A stretch of 64,000 bases of DNA from JAZDJP01 sp043803805. GTDB lineage: Bacteria > Planctomycetota > JAZDJP01. The translations under genes were made by a program, and so were the position numbers. Positions 24,500-33,417 of the stretch are shown here, piece after piece. Position 1 is the stretch's first letter, and every line of letters begins with the position of its first letter. The notes below the pieces were generated by a model. The model searched no databases. It was given only the letters and a program-made list of their open reading frames with translations, and had not been told where the DNA came from. The stretch spans positions 1 through 64,000 of the forward strand of contig JAZDJP010000050.1 in assembly GCA_043803805.1 (NCBI GenBank), read 5' to 3'.

Positions 24500-25718
24500 G
24501 GGGAATCCCCTCCCGCTTCCGGTCGCGTGTCGCCCGTGGTGCTTCGCTCGCAAACGCCCGACAGGCCGCTGGAGGTTGCCGTGCAACTCGCGCACCGGAC
24601 GATCCGTTCCTCATCGCGAGTGTTCGCGGTCATGTAACCACCGACGGCGACGGCAAGGAGGTGATGGCGACCCCTCCCCGTGGCAAAACTGCGGAATCGC
24701 CGCAACATCTCAACCCGTTTTCCCGGGCGCGTGCGCTGGAAGAGGCGGCGAATCGGGAAAATCATGGTGGCGGAGAAACCCCGGGCGGATTTTTTCATGC
24801 GCTGGAGGTCTTTGCAGAGCCCGTTCACGTCCACATCCCGGGTCCATGCCGTGGCCCGTCCGCGTTCCACGAGGAGGAGGCAGTGGGCCGAGCAGTCGGG
24901 ATGGACTGAAATTCTCCAGGGGGCATACTGTGGCATCGGAAAAAAATCCTCCGGACGAAGGCAAAGGACATCTTCTTCTCCATCCAGGGAGTGGATGATA
25001 TCCTCCCGTGTCACGGTCCGCAAGTTGGTCGGGTGGCGGCCCACCGGGAGAAATGCCTGGAGCATCACCGTGTTGAGGGCGGGTGTCAGGCCGGCGGCCC
25101 ACTGAATGATCTTTCGGCATTCGCCCAGATTGGTCTCGCATACGGTGGAAACGATTCCAATTGCAACTGCACCTTGACCAGCCCGGCCCGTCGGAGACTT
25201 CGGGCCAGCGTCGGTTCCGTGGCAAGCCGAACCCCGTTGGTCACGATCAAGGGGCGAAGTCCGATCCGGTGAAGTCCGCGCACGATCTCGGGGAGTTGGG
25301 GATGCTGGGTCGGTTCGCCGCCGGTCAGCGACACCCATCGGCCGCCATCGCGAAGAATCCGATGTCCCCGTTCCAGGGCCGAGGCCGGGGGCAGAAAACG
25401 GTTTCCCCGGGGGCCTGCGTTCGCGTAGCACACGGGGCAGGAAAGGTTGCATGAATCGGTGATTTCCAAAAGGTAAAAACACCGTGAAGAAATGGGGGGT
25501 GCGATCGGATCATATGATATTCGGTGGCGTGCCCGGATCGTTTCAAAAATCCGACTGTCGGTGGAGACGATTGTCTCCCGGGGGCATCGGGCGCAGTCCA
25601 CGACGAACCACACCGTGTTTCCCCGCCGTTCATAGCGGGCGGGATGGTCCGTATCGCATGTTGCGCATCGTGACCGGGTTCGGCTCAGAATCATGTCATC
25701 GAGAAGGATCATATTCAA
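24496..25718 (-). pseudogene. Radical SAM gene with an internal deletion and frameshift
   Basis: The N-terminal part (25718-25086) carries a Cys-rich leader (SRCATCD, VDCARCPRE), the cluster motif DSCNLSCPVC, SLTGGEPTQHPQL and LIVTNGV, and reads to VKVQLQLES. The rest of the barrel resumes in another frame (AIGIVSTVCETNLGECRK). The order resembles the MJ0619/tetraether-synthase-like radical SAM group, where about 30-45 residues lie between these two strands; they are missing here. The junction near 25155-25168 falls in GTTGCAATTGGAATCG, consistent with deletion between short GCAATT repeats or an assembly collapse. The start is TTG 25718 (TTGA overlap) or ATG 25712. Confidence 0.75.
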
Positions 25719-27067
25719 CCGGATGCCGGCGAGGGTGGCGGCTCATCCGGATCCCCGAGAGGATACCCACGTTTTTGATTGATTTCGCGTCGAAGCAGCA
25801 GGTTGAGCGTGAAGAATGCGCCGGATTTTCGAAGTCCCCGGCAGTTCGCGCGGAAATCCGCGGCGCGCCGGATGATGGAAGGCATGGCGTAAAACTTCCG
25901 CCGTGCATTGTGGCATCGGTTCTCTATTTCCTTCGCGCTCATGGATTCGGGGGAGAACGGCACCTGTCCGAAGCGATAGTCCTCGCGAAGCCACCAGGCG
26001 GGGGCGGGGAGGCGACCCGCGGCGGAGAGCCGCGCGTGAAGGGGGGTGCCTGGGAATGGGATGACATGATTGAATGCGGCCAGATAGAGTTGCTCCGACT
26101 GCGAAAAACGGACGGTTTCTTCGTAGAGTTCGGAGGAGTCGTGCGGGTAGCCGAAGAGGAATGTGCCATAGACGGAAATTCCGGCCCGGCGCAGACGGGC
26201 CAGGGCGCTGCGGTAGTCTTCCGCCCGGTTCGATGATTTGCCCATGATCCGCAGGTTGGAGGATGCCAGTGATTCGAATCCGACAAGGAGGCCGACGCAG
26301 CCGCTTGCCGCCATATCCCGGAGGAGCGATTCGTCGTTCAGGGAAGGCAGGCCTGCCTGACTGACCCATCGGAGATCCAAAGACTTCAAGGCGGTGAAAA
26401 GTTCCCGGGCACGGTCGAAGTCGCCCAGCATGTTGTCATCCACAAAGAACACGAATCGCGCATTGAGCGAGCGCAATTCCGCGACGATCTCGGGAATCGG
26501 GCGCCGGCGATGGCGGGCGCCGTAAAAGGCGCTGACGGAGCAGAATTCACAGCGGAATGGGCAACCCCGGCCGCTTTCGACGAGGGCGAGGCGGAAGTAG
26601 GGCTTTCCCTGGAAGATCGAGCGGTTGGGCCGGAGTCCGGCCAGCGACGGCGCGGGCGGTGATTGGTACAGCGGCTTGAGCCGTCCGCCCACGACATCCG
26701 CGAGCACCCCGGCCCAGACCGGTTCCGCCTCGCCGACGCAGACGGAATCGGCGTGCATCAACGCCTCCTTCGGGCAGGCGGTGGCGTGGTAGCCGCCGAG
26801 GATGACGGGCACGCCACGACGCCGGAACCGGGCGGCCAGTTGGTAGCCGCGCCGGGCGGTGAATGTCTCGATGGAAATCGCCGCTAGGTCGGTGGGTAGG
26901 GTATCGTCCACGGGTTCCAACCGGTCATCGAAGAACGTAATGTTCCATTCCGGCGGAGTGAGCCCGGCCAGGGCGGCCATCGCCAGCGGTTGCATCTGCC
27001 ATGATCGGACATATCCCCTGTCGGGGGCGCGGCCGATGGCGGGATAAACCAGTGTCAGGCGGGGCAT
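25715..27067 (-). CDS. B12-binding-domain radical SAM protein (second)
   Basis: The 450-residue protein has an N-terminal cobalamin-binding-like Rossmann domain (TFTARRGYQLAARFRRRGVPVILGGYHAT, CVGEAEPVW) and a radical SAM core with ESGRGCPFRCEFCSV. FVDDNMLGDFDRAREL and GLLVGFESLASSNL follow as in the hopanoid/BchE-like group. Such enzymes methylate or rearrange unactivated carbons, often in lipids. It overlaps the preceding homologue by 13 bases. Whether cobalamin is bound cannot be judged, since the classic DxHxxG motif is not clear. Confidence 0.88.
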   Translation of the reverse strand: MPRLTLVYPAIGRAPDRGYVRSWQMQPLAMAALAGLTPPEWNITFFDDRLEPVDDTLPTDLAAISIETFTARRGYQLAARFRRRGVPVILGGYHATACPKEALMHADSVCVGEAEPVWAGVLADVVGGRLKPLYQSPPAPSLAGLRPNRSIFQGKPYFRLALVESGRGCPFRCEFCSVSAFYGARHRRRPIPEIVAELRSLNARFVFFVDDNMLGDFDRARELFTALKSLDLRWVSQAGLPSLNDESLLRDMAASGCVGLLVGFESLASSNLRIMGKSSNRAEDYRSALARLRRAGISVYGTFLFGYPHDSSELYEETVRFSQSEQLYLAAFNHVIPFPGTPLHARLSAAGRLPAPAWWLREDYRFGQVPFSPESMSAKEIENRCHNARRKFYAMPSIIRRAADFRANCRGLRKSGAFFTLNLLLRREINQKRGYPLGDPDEPPPSPASG

Positions 27068-28443
27068 GTCGGCGTCTCGCGCGGGATGACGGCCGATATA
27101 TGGGGCGGCCGTCCCGGGTTTCCCATGGAGTAGGGAGTCGCGAATCGCGATTCCGTGCGGAGTCGACGGGCGAATATCCGGTAGGTCAGGTTGCCGAAGA
27201 AATTGATTATGGCCGCGGCGTCGGGGCGTATCGTGCGACGCAGGATATGCCTCAACCGGAAGGTTTCGCGGTAGGCCCACTTGAATCCGTCGAATAATGC
27301 CTGAGGGCTCATTTGCGCCGGCTGGATGACCACGTGCATCGTGTCGTAATCTTCCCAGTTGAAGCTGAGGATTCTCTTTTCCTTCATAAGCCGGTGAAAA
27401 AGGGCGGTGCCGGGGTAGGGTGTGTACAGCGAGTAGCGGGGGATGTCAATCTTCAGGTCCAGCACATGTTCGACGGTGGAGGCGAACACGGATCGGTCGT
27501 CGTGGTCGAATCCGAAGACGAGGCATCCCTGCACGGAAATGCCGCGTGCGTGGAGGGTTTGCATGGCCCGGGCGTAGGCGTCCACCCGGTTGAATCCCTT
27601 GCGGATCTGGTGAAGGTTGGCTTGCGCGAACGACTCGAAGCCGATCAGAATATAGACGCATCCACTCCGTGTCATCAGGTCGAGGAGTTCGGGATCCTCG
27701 GTGATCGCGATGGTTGTCAATCCCCCCCATTTCTTTCCAAGTGGAAGGAGGGCGGAAAATAGTTCCATGGCATAGGCCCGATCATCCACGAGGCTCACAT
27801 CGTTGAAGACGAAGGTTCGTGCCGGGAGACTCCGGATGTCAGCGATCACATCGCCCACGGGACGTTTGTAGTACCGGGGCCAGACCGCCGGCACGGTGCA
27901 AAAATCGCAGGCGCGCCGGCAGCCCCGCGTGGCGTGGACGGTGTCCGGCATCATGTACCCGCTCCGGCGTTGAAGATCTCGGCGCGGGATGGGCACTCCG
28001 GTCAACCAGTCGCCCTCGGGCGCCGGTGCGGCGTAACGCTTCCGGAGCGCACCCGCCCGGAAGTCCGCGATCACTTGCGGCCAGATGTGCTCCGCCATGC
28101 CGGTCACAATGGCGTCGGCGTGCGCGGAGGCCTCGTCCGGGAGCAATGTGACGTGGACTCCGCCCAGGACGACCGGGATGCCACGGCCGCGGAAGTGGTC
28201 AGCCAACCGGTAGGCGCGCGGTGCGCAGCCGGTGATCACGCTGATGCCGACAAGGTCGGCGGATGCCTCCAGCGGCACCGGGTCGATGCTCTCGTCCACA
28301 AGCCGGATGGTGATGTCCGGGTCCGGAGGTGTCAGCGCGGCCAGCGTGGTCAGCGTCAGCGGAGCCTCTCGCATGGATCGGAGGCGGCGGCCGAGCCGGA
28401 GTTTGTGCATGTGCGCATCCGGCATGATCAGGAGAATCTTCAT
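27055..28443 (-). CDS. B12-binding-domain radical SAM protein (first)
   Basis: A 462-residue homologue of the next gene, and the first member of the operon. The cobalamin-binding-like domain includes LVGISVITGCAPRAYRLADHF and IPVVLGGVHVTLLPDEA. The cluster motif is ATRGCRRACDFCTVP, and the family strand VYILIGFESFAQANL is present. The C-terminus has helices typical of the group (WAYRETFRLRHILRR). Two adjacent paralogues could act in sequence on one substrate. It begins 60 bases after the HtrA-like gene on the same strand; I found no clear promoter in that gap. Confidence 0.88.
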   Translation of the reverse strand: MKILLIMPDAHMHKLRLGRRLRSMREAPLTLTTLAALTPPDPDITIRLVDESIDPVPLEASADLVGISVITGCAPRAYRLADHFRGRGIPVVLGGVHVTLLPDEASAHADAIVTGMAEHIWPQVIADFRAGALRKRYAAPAPEGDWLTGVPIPRRDLQRRSGYMMPDTVHATRGCRRACDFCTVPAVWPRYYKRPVGDVIADIRSLPARTFVFNDVSLVDDRAYAMELFSALLPLGKKWGGLTTIAITEDPELLDLMTRSGCVYILIGFESFAQANLHQIRKGFNRVDAYARAMQTLHARGISVQGCLVFGFDHDDRSVFASTVEHVLDLKIDIPRYSLYTPYPGTALFHRLMKEKRILSFNWEDYDTMHVVIQPAQMSPQALFDGFKWAYRETFRLRHILRRTIRPDAAAIINFFGNLTYRIFARRLRTESRFATPYSMGNPGRPPHISAVIPRETPTCPA

Positions 28444-28503
28444 GATCCAAGATGCCGGTCGGCGGCCTGGTTGCTGGTCATGGCCGGCATGATTTGTGAT
28501 GAT

Positions 28504-29880
28504 TCAGGGATGGGTTTTTTTGTAGTCCGGGACGAGCCAGACGAATCGGTAGGCGTTGCCGCGCTTGATCTCGAGGAAGATCTGTTTGGATTTCCGCTCG
28601 AGGGATTTCTCGTAGATTTTGCGGAGCCCGTCCAGGTTTTGAATTTTCACGCGGCCAAGATCGGCGTCGCGGATTTCCACCTGCCGGAGGATGTCGCCCG
28701 CCTGGAGTTGCGCCTGCTCGGCCGGGCCGGCGGGGGTTATGGCGGAGACGAAGGCCCCCGTCTCCGCGCCCTCCGCTTCCATCCAGCCGATGGAACGGAT
28801 GTCCTTGAACACGAGTCCCCATGCGGGACATTCGAATCCGGCCCCCTCGTAATGGGTCCGTTCTCCGGCGCGGAGACGGGCGGTTTTGGATTCCGCGCCC
28901 CGGACGAACTCGATTTCCGCCTCGCCCCCGACGGGGATGTTGGCGAGCCGGTTCACGAAGGCGACGAAGTCGCGGTTGTTCTGGATGGACGCCATTTCCC
29001 CGTTCACCCGGATGACCGCGTCCCCGGGGAGAAGGCCCGTGGCGGCGGCCGGGAGGCCCGGCACCACCCGCTCGACGACGGCGCCGCCGAGGACGCGGTT
29101 GTGCCCGCCGTAACCCCATTCGACGCCGAGGGTGCTCCGGACGGGTTTGTCACCCGTCAGGAGCTGCCGCGCCATGCCGAGGGCGACGTTCGCGGGCAGG
29201 ACAAGGTTTGTCCCCGGGCCGGCAAGGCTTCCGACGTGAAAGGTGGACAGACCCACGATCTTCCGCCCGGAGTCGAGGCATGGTCCGCCTTCCATTTCGG
29301 GTTGGATGTCGGCATCCACCTGGAACCATGTGTGGTAGGGGAATTCGTACGTGTCGACGAAGGGCATGTAACGATCGGTGCTGTTGACCACGCCGACCGT
29401 TCCCACGGGAGAGCCGCGGAAGGGGAGCCCCACCGCCATCACCCATTCCCCGACCGCGGTCTTGTCGGAGTCCCGCCAGGCCTTCCAGGGCGGGAGGGGG
29501 AAGTCGCCGCGCACCCGGAGCACCGCCACGTCCGTGAGCGGGTCCGCGGCGACGACGATCACGTCCACCCGCTCCCCGTTCGAGCGGAAACCCTCGATGA
29601 CGGCGTTCGCCGAAATGTGGTGGGCGACCGTGAGGACATGACGGTCGTTGTCGAAAACGACGGCCGTCCCGTGCCGGATGATGTTTCCGTCCGTCACCCG
29701 GAGGTGAATGATGCTGGGCGCGATTTCCTCCACAAGCCGCTGAAGAATGTTGTGGGATGGGTTGAACAGGATGGGAAAGGGCCCGTTCTCGAAGCAGCCC
29801 GTGAGGCATAGGACCGCCAACACGAGAACGCCAGGGACGCGCCGGTTCCCGGGCCGCGGTTCACGGGTCATGGGACTCAT
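28504..29880 (-). CDS. HtrA-like PDZ lipoprotein lacking the catalytic serine
   Basis: The 458-residue product has a lipoprotein signal (VLVLAVLCLTGC), a trypsin-like domain and two PDZ-like repeats (GAVVERVVPGLPAAATGLLPGD; GAFVSAITPAGPAEQAQLQAGD). The catalytic His (TVAHHIS) and Asp (DPLTDVAVLRV) are present, but the usual GNSGGP is QPEMEGGPCL, placing Glu where Ser should be. It is therefore probably a pseudoprotease, perhaps a chaperone, scaffold or peptide sensor in the periplasm. The start is ATG 29880 or 29871; neither has a good Shine-Dalgarno. Confidence 0.85.
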   Translation of the reverse strand: MSPMTREPRPGNRRVPGVLVLAVLCLTGCFENGPFPILFNPSHNILQRLVEEIAPSIIHLRVTDGNIIRHGTAVVFDNDRHVLTVAHHISANAVIEGFRSNGERVDVIVVAADPLTDVAVLRVRGDFPLPPWKAWRDSDKTAVGEWVMAVGLPFRGSPVGTVGVVNSTDRYMPFVDTYEFPYHTWFQVDADIQPEMEGGPCLDSGRKIVGLSTFHVGSLAGPGTNLVLPANVALGMARQLLTGDKPVRSTLGVEWGYGGHNRVLGGAVVERVVPGLPAAATGLLPGDAVIRVNGEMASIQNNRDFVAFVNRLANIPVGGEAEIEFVRGAESKTARLRAGERTHYEGAGFECPAWGLVFKDIRSIGWMEAEGAETGAFVSAITPAGPAEQAQLQAGDILRQVEIRDADLGRVKIQNLDGLRKIYEKSLERKSKQIFLEIKRGNAYRFVWLVPDYKKTHP

Positions 29881-29932
29881 GAATGTTGATTGTACCGGCC
29901 GGGACCCGCCCGGCAAGGCGTAATCCGCCCCC

Positions 29933-29961
29933 TTGACGGGGCGCGGCGGGACCTCTAAGAT
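29933..29961 (+). promoter_or_regulatory. Sigma-70 promoter of pyrH
   Basis: TTGACG (29933-29938), 17 bases, then TAAGAT (29956-29961), ending 26 bases before the pyrH start codon. This is a good match for a housekeeping promoter. Confidence 0.6.
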
Positions 29962-29987
29962 GGCGGTCGTTGCCAAGGGGGGGGGTT

Positions 29988-30704
29988 ATGAAGGACACTG
30001 TTGCCTACCGCCGCATCCTGCTTAAATTGAGCGGGGAGGCCCTTGCCCGCGAGGGCCAGTCCGGGGTGGACCCGAAGGCCCTGGCTGACATCGCCGGGGA
30101 GATCCGCCGCATGACCCATCTCGGGGTCGAGACGGCCGTTGTCGTGGGGGGCGGTAATTTTTTCCGGGGGGCGGGGCCGGGGGGGCATGGTCTCGTGCGC
30201 GCCACCGCCGACCACATGGGGATGCTCGCCACGGTCATGAATGCCCTGGCCCTGGCGGACGCCTGCGAGGCCGTGGGGGCCGTCACGGACGTGTATTCCT
30301 CGTTCCGGGTGGACGGGATGGCCCCGCGTTTCGACCGCAAGGCGGCCATAAAATCCCTGGTCGCCCGGCGTGTCGTACTCCTGGCGGGGGGGACCGGGAG
30401 CCCCTTCTTCACGACCGACACCGCGGCGGCGCTTCGGGCGGCGGAGCTCGAGGCGGAGGTCATCTTCAAGGCGACCAAGGTGGATGGGGTGTACGCCGCC
30501 GATCCCTTCAAGGACCGGCGGGCCCGGCGCTTTGACAGGATTTCCTTCCGGCGCGCCATCGAGATGCGGCTCAAGGTGATGGACCTCACGGCCCTTTCCT
30601 TCTGCTACGAACATCGGATTCCCATTCGCGTGTTCAACATGCGCCGGAAGGGGAATCTCGAGAAACTCGCGCGGGGGGAGGCGGTGGGGACTCTGGTCAG
30701 TTAA
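29988..30704 (+). CDS. pyrH: UMP kinase
   Basis: A 238-residue amino-acid-kinase-fold UMP kinase that makes UDP for RNA and cell-wall precursors. Landmarks are RILLKLSGEALA, VVVGGGNFFRG, DHMGMLATVMNALAL, LAGGTGSPFFTTDTAAAL and KATKVDGVYAADP, all hallmarks of bacterial PyrH, which is hexameric and GTP-regulated. The start ATG 29988 follows a purine run (AAGGGGG). The frr gene comes next, the usual pyrH-frr order, but rpsB and tsf are not upstream here. Confidence 0.97.
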   Translation: MKDTVAYRRILLKLSGEALAREGQSGVDPKALADIAGEIRRMTHLGVETAVVVGGGNFFRGAGPGGHGLVRATADHMGMLATVMNALALADACEAVGAVTDVYSSFRVDGMAPRFDRKAAIKSLVARRVVLLAGGTGSPFFTTDTAAALRAAELEAEVIFKATKVDGVYAADPFKDRRARRFDRISFRRAIEMRLKVMDLTALSFCYEHRIPIRVFNMRRKGNLEKLARGEAVGTLVS

Positions 30705-30709
30705 ATCTT

Positions 30710-30741
30710 AAGTTCTGAGTGTTGAGTTCTGAGTGCTGAGT
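30710..30741. repeat. CTCAGCACTC/AACTCAACACT-type degenerate repeat
   Basis: TTCTGAGTGTTGAG is followed by TTCTGAGTGCTGAG: two near-copies of a unit whose complement reads CTCAGCACTCAGAA. It fills the pyrH-frr gap with no effect on either frame. Related runs occur at 40851-40896, 60536-60591 and 61414-61441. Confidence 0.75.
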
Positions 30742-30845
30742 GCGGGGAAGTCATCCTGCCGTGGAATGTGAGTCTTGAGCCGTGAGCCCAATGCCCATCG
30801 CCCAAGTCACGCGGCGCGTCGATGCGATTCATAGGAGGAGCCGGC

Positions 30846-31400
30846 ATGATTGACGACATCCTGCTCGAGGCCGAGGACAAGATGGACAAGGGCGTTAACT
30901 TTCTCCACGAGGAGTTCCGGAAGATCCGGACGGGCCAGGCCTCGCCGGCCCTCGTTGAGGGGATCAAGGTGGACTATTACGGAACGCCGACCCCGCTCCG
31001 CCAGATCGCCCAGATCGCCATTCCCGGGCCCACCCTCATCACCATCAAGCCGTATGACATGGCGGCGCTCGGGGAGATCGAGAAGGCCATTCTGAAGAGC
31101 GATCTGGGCATCACGCCGTCGAACGACGGCAAGATCATCCGGTTGAGTTTACCGCCGCTCAGCCAGGAGCGCCGCAAACAGCTGGCCGGACGCATCAAGG
31201 AAATGGCCGAGCAGGCGAAAGTTTCCATCCGGAATGTCCGCAAGGAGGCCATGAAGCAGCTCGACAAGGCGGAGGACGAGGGGGTGCCCGAGGATGACGC
31301 CGACCGCGCCCGGGAGGACATCCAGAAACTCGTGAAGGACTACGAAACGAAAGCGGAGGATGTCCTGGCGAAAAAATCCAAGGAGATCATGGAGTTCTAA
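30846..31400 (+). CDS. frr: Ribosome recycling factor
   Basis: The 184-residue protein matches RRF, which with EF-G splits the post-termination ribosome. It keeps the family landmarks FRKIRTGQASPALVEGIKVDYYG, LTIKPYD-like TIKPYDMAALGEIEKAI, GKIIRLSLPPLSQERRKQL, and the helical tail with EDDADRAREDIQKLVKDYE. A strong GGAGGAG precedes the ATG. Length is normal. Confidence 0.97.
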   Translation: MIDDILLEAEDKMDKGVNFLHEEFRKIRTGQASPALVEGIKVDYYGTPTPLRQIAQIAIPGPTLITIKPYDMAALGEIEKAILKSDLGITPSNDGKIIRLSLPPLSQERRKQLAGRIKEMAEQAKVSIRNVRKEAMKQLDKAEDEGVPEDDADRAREDIQKLVKDYETKAEDVLAKKSKEIMEF

Positions 31401-31448
31401 AAATCAAGCGGACATGAACATCATGGCGAACCCAGGCGGAAGGCGATC

Positions 31449-32477
31449 ATGACGCATAAGGCGGAAATGACCACCCGCGAGCGATTCCATGCAGTCATGA
31501 AATTCCAGCCCTTCGACCGGCTGCCCATGATCGAATGGGCCACCTGGTGGGACAAGACCATCGAGCGCTGGCACACCGAGGGCCTGCCCGCCGCCGTGAA
31601 GGACCGGTACGACCTCTACACCCACTTCGGCTTGGAGCAGTACAAGCAGAAATGGGTCGGCGTCACGGGTCCCAACTGCCCGCAGCCGGCGCACCATGGG
31701 GCGGGGGTCATCTCTTCCATGGACGACTACGAGAAAATCCTGCCGCACCTCTACCCGAAGCCGGCCATCGACCCCGTCAAGTGGCAGCCGTGGGCCCAGG
31801 AGCAGAAGCGGGGCGACACGGTGATCTGGTTCACGGTGGACGGCTTCTTCTGGTTTCCCCGGAATCTCATGGGCATCGAGCCGCACCTCTACGCGTTCTA
31901 CGACCAGCCGGAGCTCATGCACCGGATCAACACCGACCTCGCCAACTGGATTATCCATGTCATCGACGAGATCCATGCCATCTGTACGCCGGACTTCATG
32001 ACCTTCGGCGAGGACATGAGCTACAACCACGGCCCCATGATGTCCAAGGAACTCTTCGACACGTTCCTCAAGCCCTACTACCACAAGGTCCTGCCCCGCA
32101 TCAAGGAACGCGGCACCCTCGCCATCATTGATTCCGACGGCGACGTGACGGTCCCGGCCTACTGGTTCGAGGAGGCCGGGCTGGACGGCATCCTGCCGCT
32201 CGAGCGCCAGGCCGGGGTGGATATCGCCCGGCTCCGCAAGGAGCATCCCCGGATGCGCTTTATCGGGCACTTCGACAAGATGACCATGAACAAGGGAGAG
32301 GCGGCCATGCGTGCCGAGTTCGAACGGCTCCTGCCCACCGCCGCCAAGGGCGGCTTCATCATCAGCGTGGACCATCAGACCCCGCCGGGCGTCTCGCTGG
32401 AGAACTATCGCATTTACCTGAATCTGTTTCGTGAGTATGCGGAGAGGGCGGGGAAGAACGGATTTGACAAGGTGTAG
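31449..32477 (+). CDS. Uroporphyrinogen decarboxylase-like protein (not HemE)
   Basis: A 342-residue URO-D-fold protein. It has TTRERFHAVMKFQPFDRLPM at the start, and a late TIM-barrel pattern (IDSDGDVTVPAYWFEEAGLDGILPLERQ; RFIGHFDKMTMNKGEAAM). The HemE signature segment is absent, so it belongs to the broad group that includes corrinoid methyltransferases and many unassigned catabolic proteins. No corrinoid protein gene is adjacent, so the substrate is open. GGAAGG lies about eight bases before the ATG. Confidence 0.8.
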   Translation: MTHKAEMTTRERFHAVMKFQPFDRLPMIEWATWWDKTIERWHTEGLPAAVKDRYDLYTHFGLEQYKQKWVGVTGPNCPQPAHHGAGVISSMDDYEKILPHLYPKPAIDPVKWQPWAQEQKRGDTVIWFTVDGFFWFPRNLMGIEPHLYAFYDQPELMHRINTDLANWIIHVIDEIHAICTPDFMTFGEDMSYNHGPMMSKELFDTFLKPYYHKVLPRIKERGTLAIIDSDGDVTVPAYWFEEAGLDGILPLERQAGVDIARLRKEHPRMRFIGHFDKMTMNKGEAAMRAEFERLLPTAAKGGFIISVDHQTPPGVSLENYRIYLNLFREYAERAGKNGFDKV

Positions 32478-32515
32478 CGAGCATGTGTTGAACTGATTTT
32501 CGCGGAGCAAAAAAT

Positions 32516-33373
32516 ATGGACTGGGGCACCCATGTCGTTCTCGCGTCGAAACTGCTCGGCGCGGCCGGGCTCGATCGCGAGGCGGCCATCTACTCGGATC
32601 TTCCCGTCATTGATGAAAAGCCGGCCCATTTCCACCGGGTGTACGCGCATATCCTGGAGAATCTGCCGGGGTTTCTCGACGTCGCGATGGAGATATTCGG
32701 GAGTGACGAGGTGTCCCGGCGGGATTTCGAGGCTCTGCGGCGCCGGGTGAATCCCAAAATCGACGCGTTGCGCCGGGAGATTGCCGCGCTCGGGGGCAAA
32801 GACGGCGCGGCCCGGCGTCAGCTCGAAAAAAAAGCCTACGCCTACGATCGTATTGCCGACATGACGCCGGTGTTTCTGGCGCATGCGCAGGAGGCGAAGG
32901 CGCTACTCGGGGAGTCGGGGCCCGTGCGCATCAGCACCCACCGGATGAGCGCGGCGCTGTCGCTGGTCAGCCATCCATATTTCGACATCTGGAACAATCC
33001 CGTTCAACCGTTCCTGCCGGGCTCTTCCTGTTGTTCCGGCCTCTGGGATTTTTGGAATCGGATTGATTACATGAAGTTCCGCGGAGATTTCTACAAGCCG
33101 GAGAACATCGTCCCGTTCCGCCGGGCCATCGCCGCGAGCCCCGTCTGGAACGCGACGCTCCGCCCCGCGGCGCTCATCAAGGCCATGATTATTCGACTCG
33201 GGGAGCACGGCCAGCCGTCCATCCCTTACGAGGTGGTGGACATGGGGGTCCGCGACTACCTCCGCGCCATTGACGTGAACGATTACCAGCGCTCGGACGA
33301 CGAACTTGCGTTTTGCCGGCGGCTGGAGGATGAGATTACGGGGATTATTCTGAAAAATTACAGTCGGGCGTAG
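32516..33373 (+). CDS. Hypothetical His-rich helical protein, possibly zinc-dependent phospholipase C-like
   Basis: The 285-residue protein has spaced histidines and acids reminiscent of zinc phospholipase C-like metalloproteins: DWGTHVVLASKLL at the start, YSDLPVIDEKPAHFHRVYAH, then ISTHRMSAALSLVSHPYFD. This resemblance is weak and the call is tentative. No signal peptide or membrane helix is visible. It follows the URO-D-like gene by 38 bases and precedes the decarboxylase subunits, so co-transcription is likely. Its stop codon lies inside a perfect 29-bp palindrome. Confidence 0.6.
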   Translation: MDWGTHVVLASKLLGAAGLDREAAIYSDLPVIDEKPAHFHRVYAHILENLPGFLDVAMEIFGSDEVSRRDFEALRRRVNPKIDALRREIAALGGKDGAARRQLEKKAYAYDRIADMTPVFLAHAQEAKALLGESGPVRISTHRMSAALSLVSHPYFDIWNNPVQPFLPGSSCCSGLWDFWNRIDYMKFRGDFYKPENIVPFRRAIAASPVWNATLRPAALIKAMIIRLGEHGQPSIPYEVVDMGVRDYLRAIDVNDYQRSDDELAFCRRLEDEITGIILKNYSRA

Positions 33374-33398
33374 GGGCGGGTTTCAAACCCGCCCCTAC
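33370..33398. repeat. Perfect REP-like palindrome
   Basis: GTAGGGGCGGGTTT (33370-33383), one C, then AAACCCGCCCCTAC (33385-33398): a perfect 14-bp inverted repeat. It contains the stop codon of the preceding gene. From memory, palindromes of this GGGGCGGGTTTNAAACCCGCCCC type recur in many metagenome-derived genomes. It may act as a terminator or mRNA stabiliser. Confidence 0.85.
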
Positions 33399-33417
33399 AC
33401 CGAGACGAGCGACGTTC

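Noticed and set aside
31449..32477. HemE uroporphyrinogen decarboxylase
   Set aside because: The fold matches but the HemE N-terminal substrate-binding signature is absent and no heme genes are nearby.
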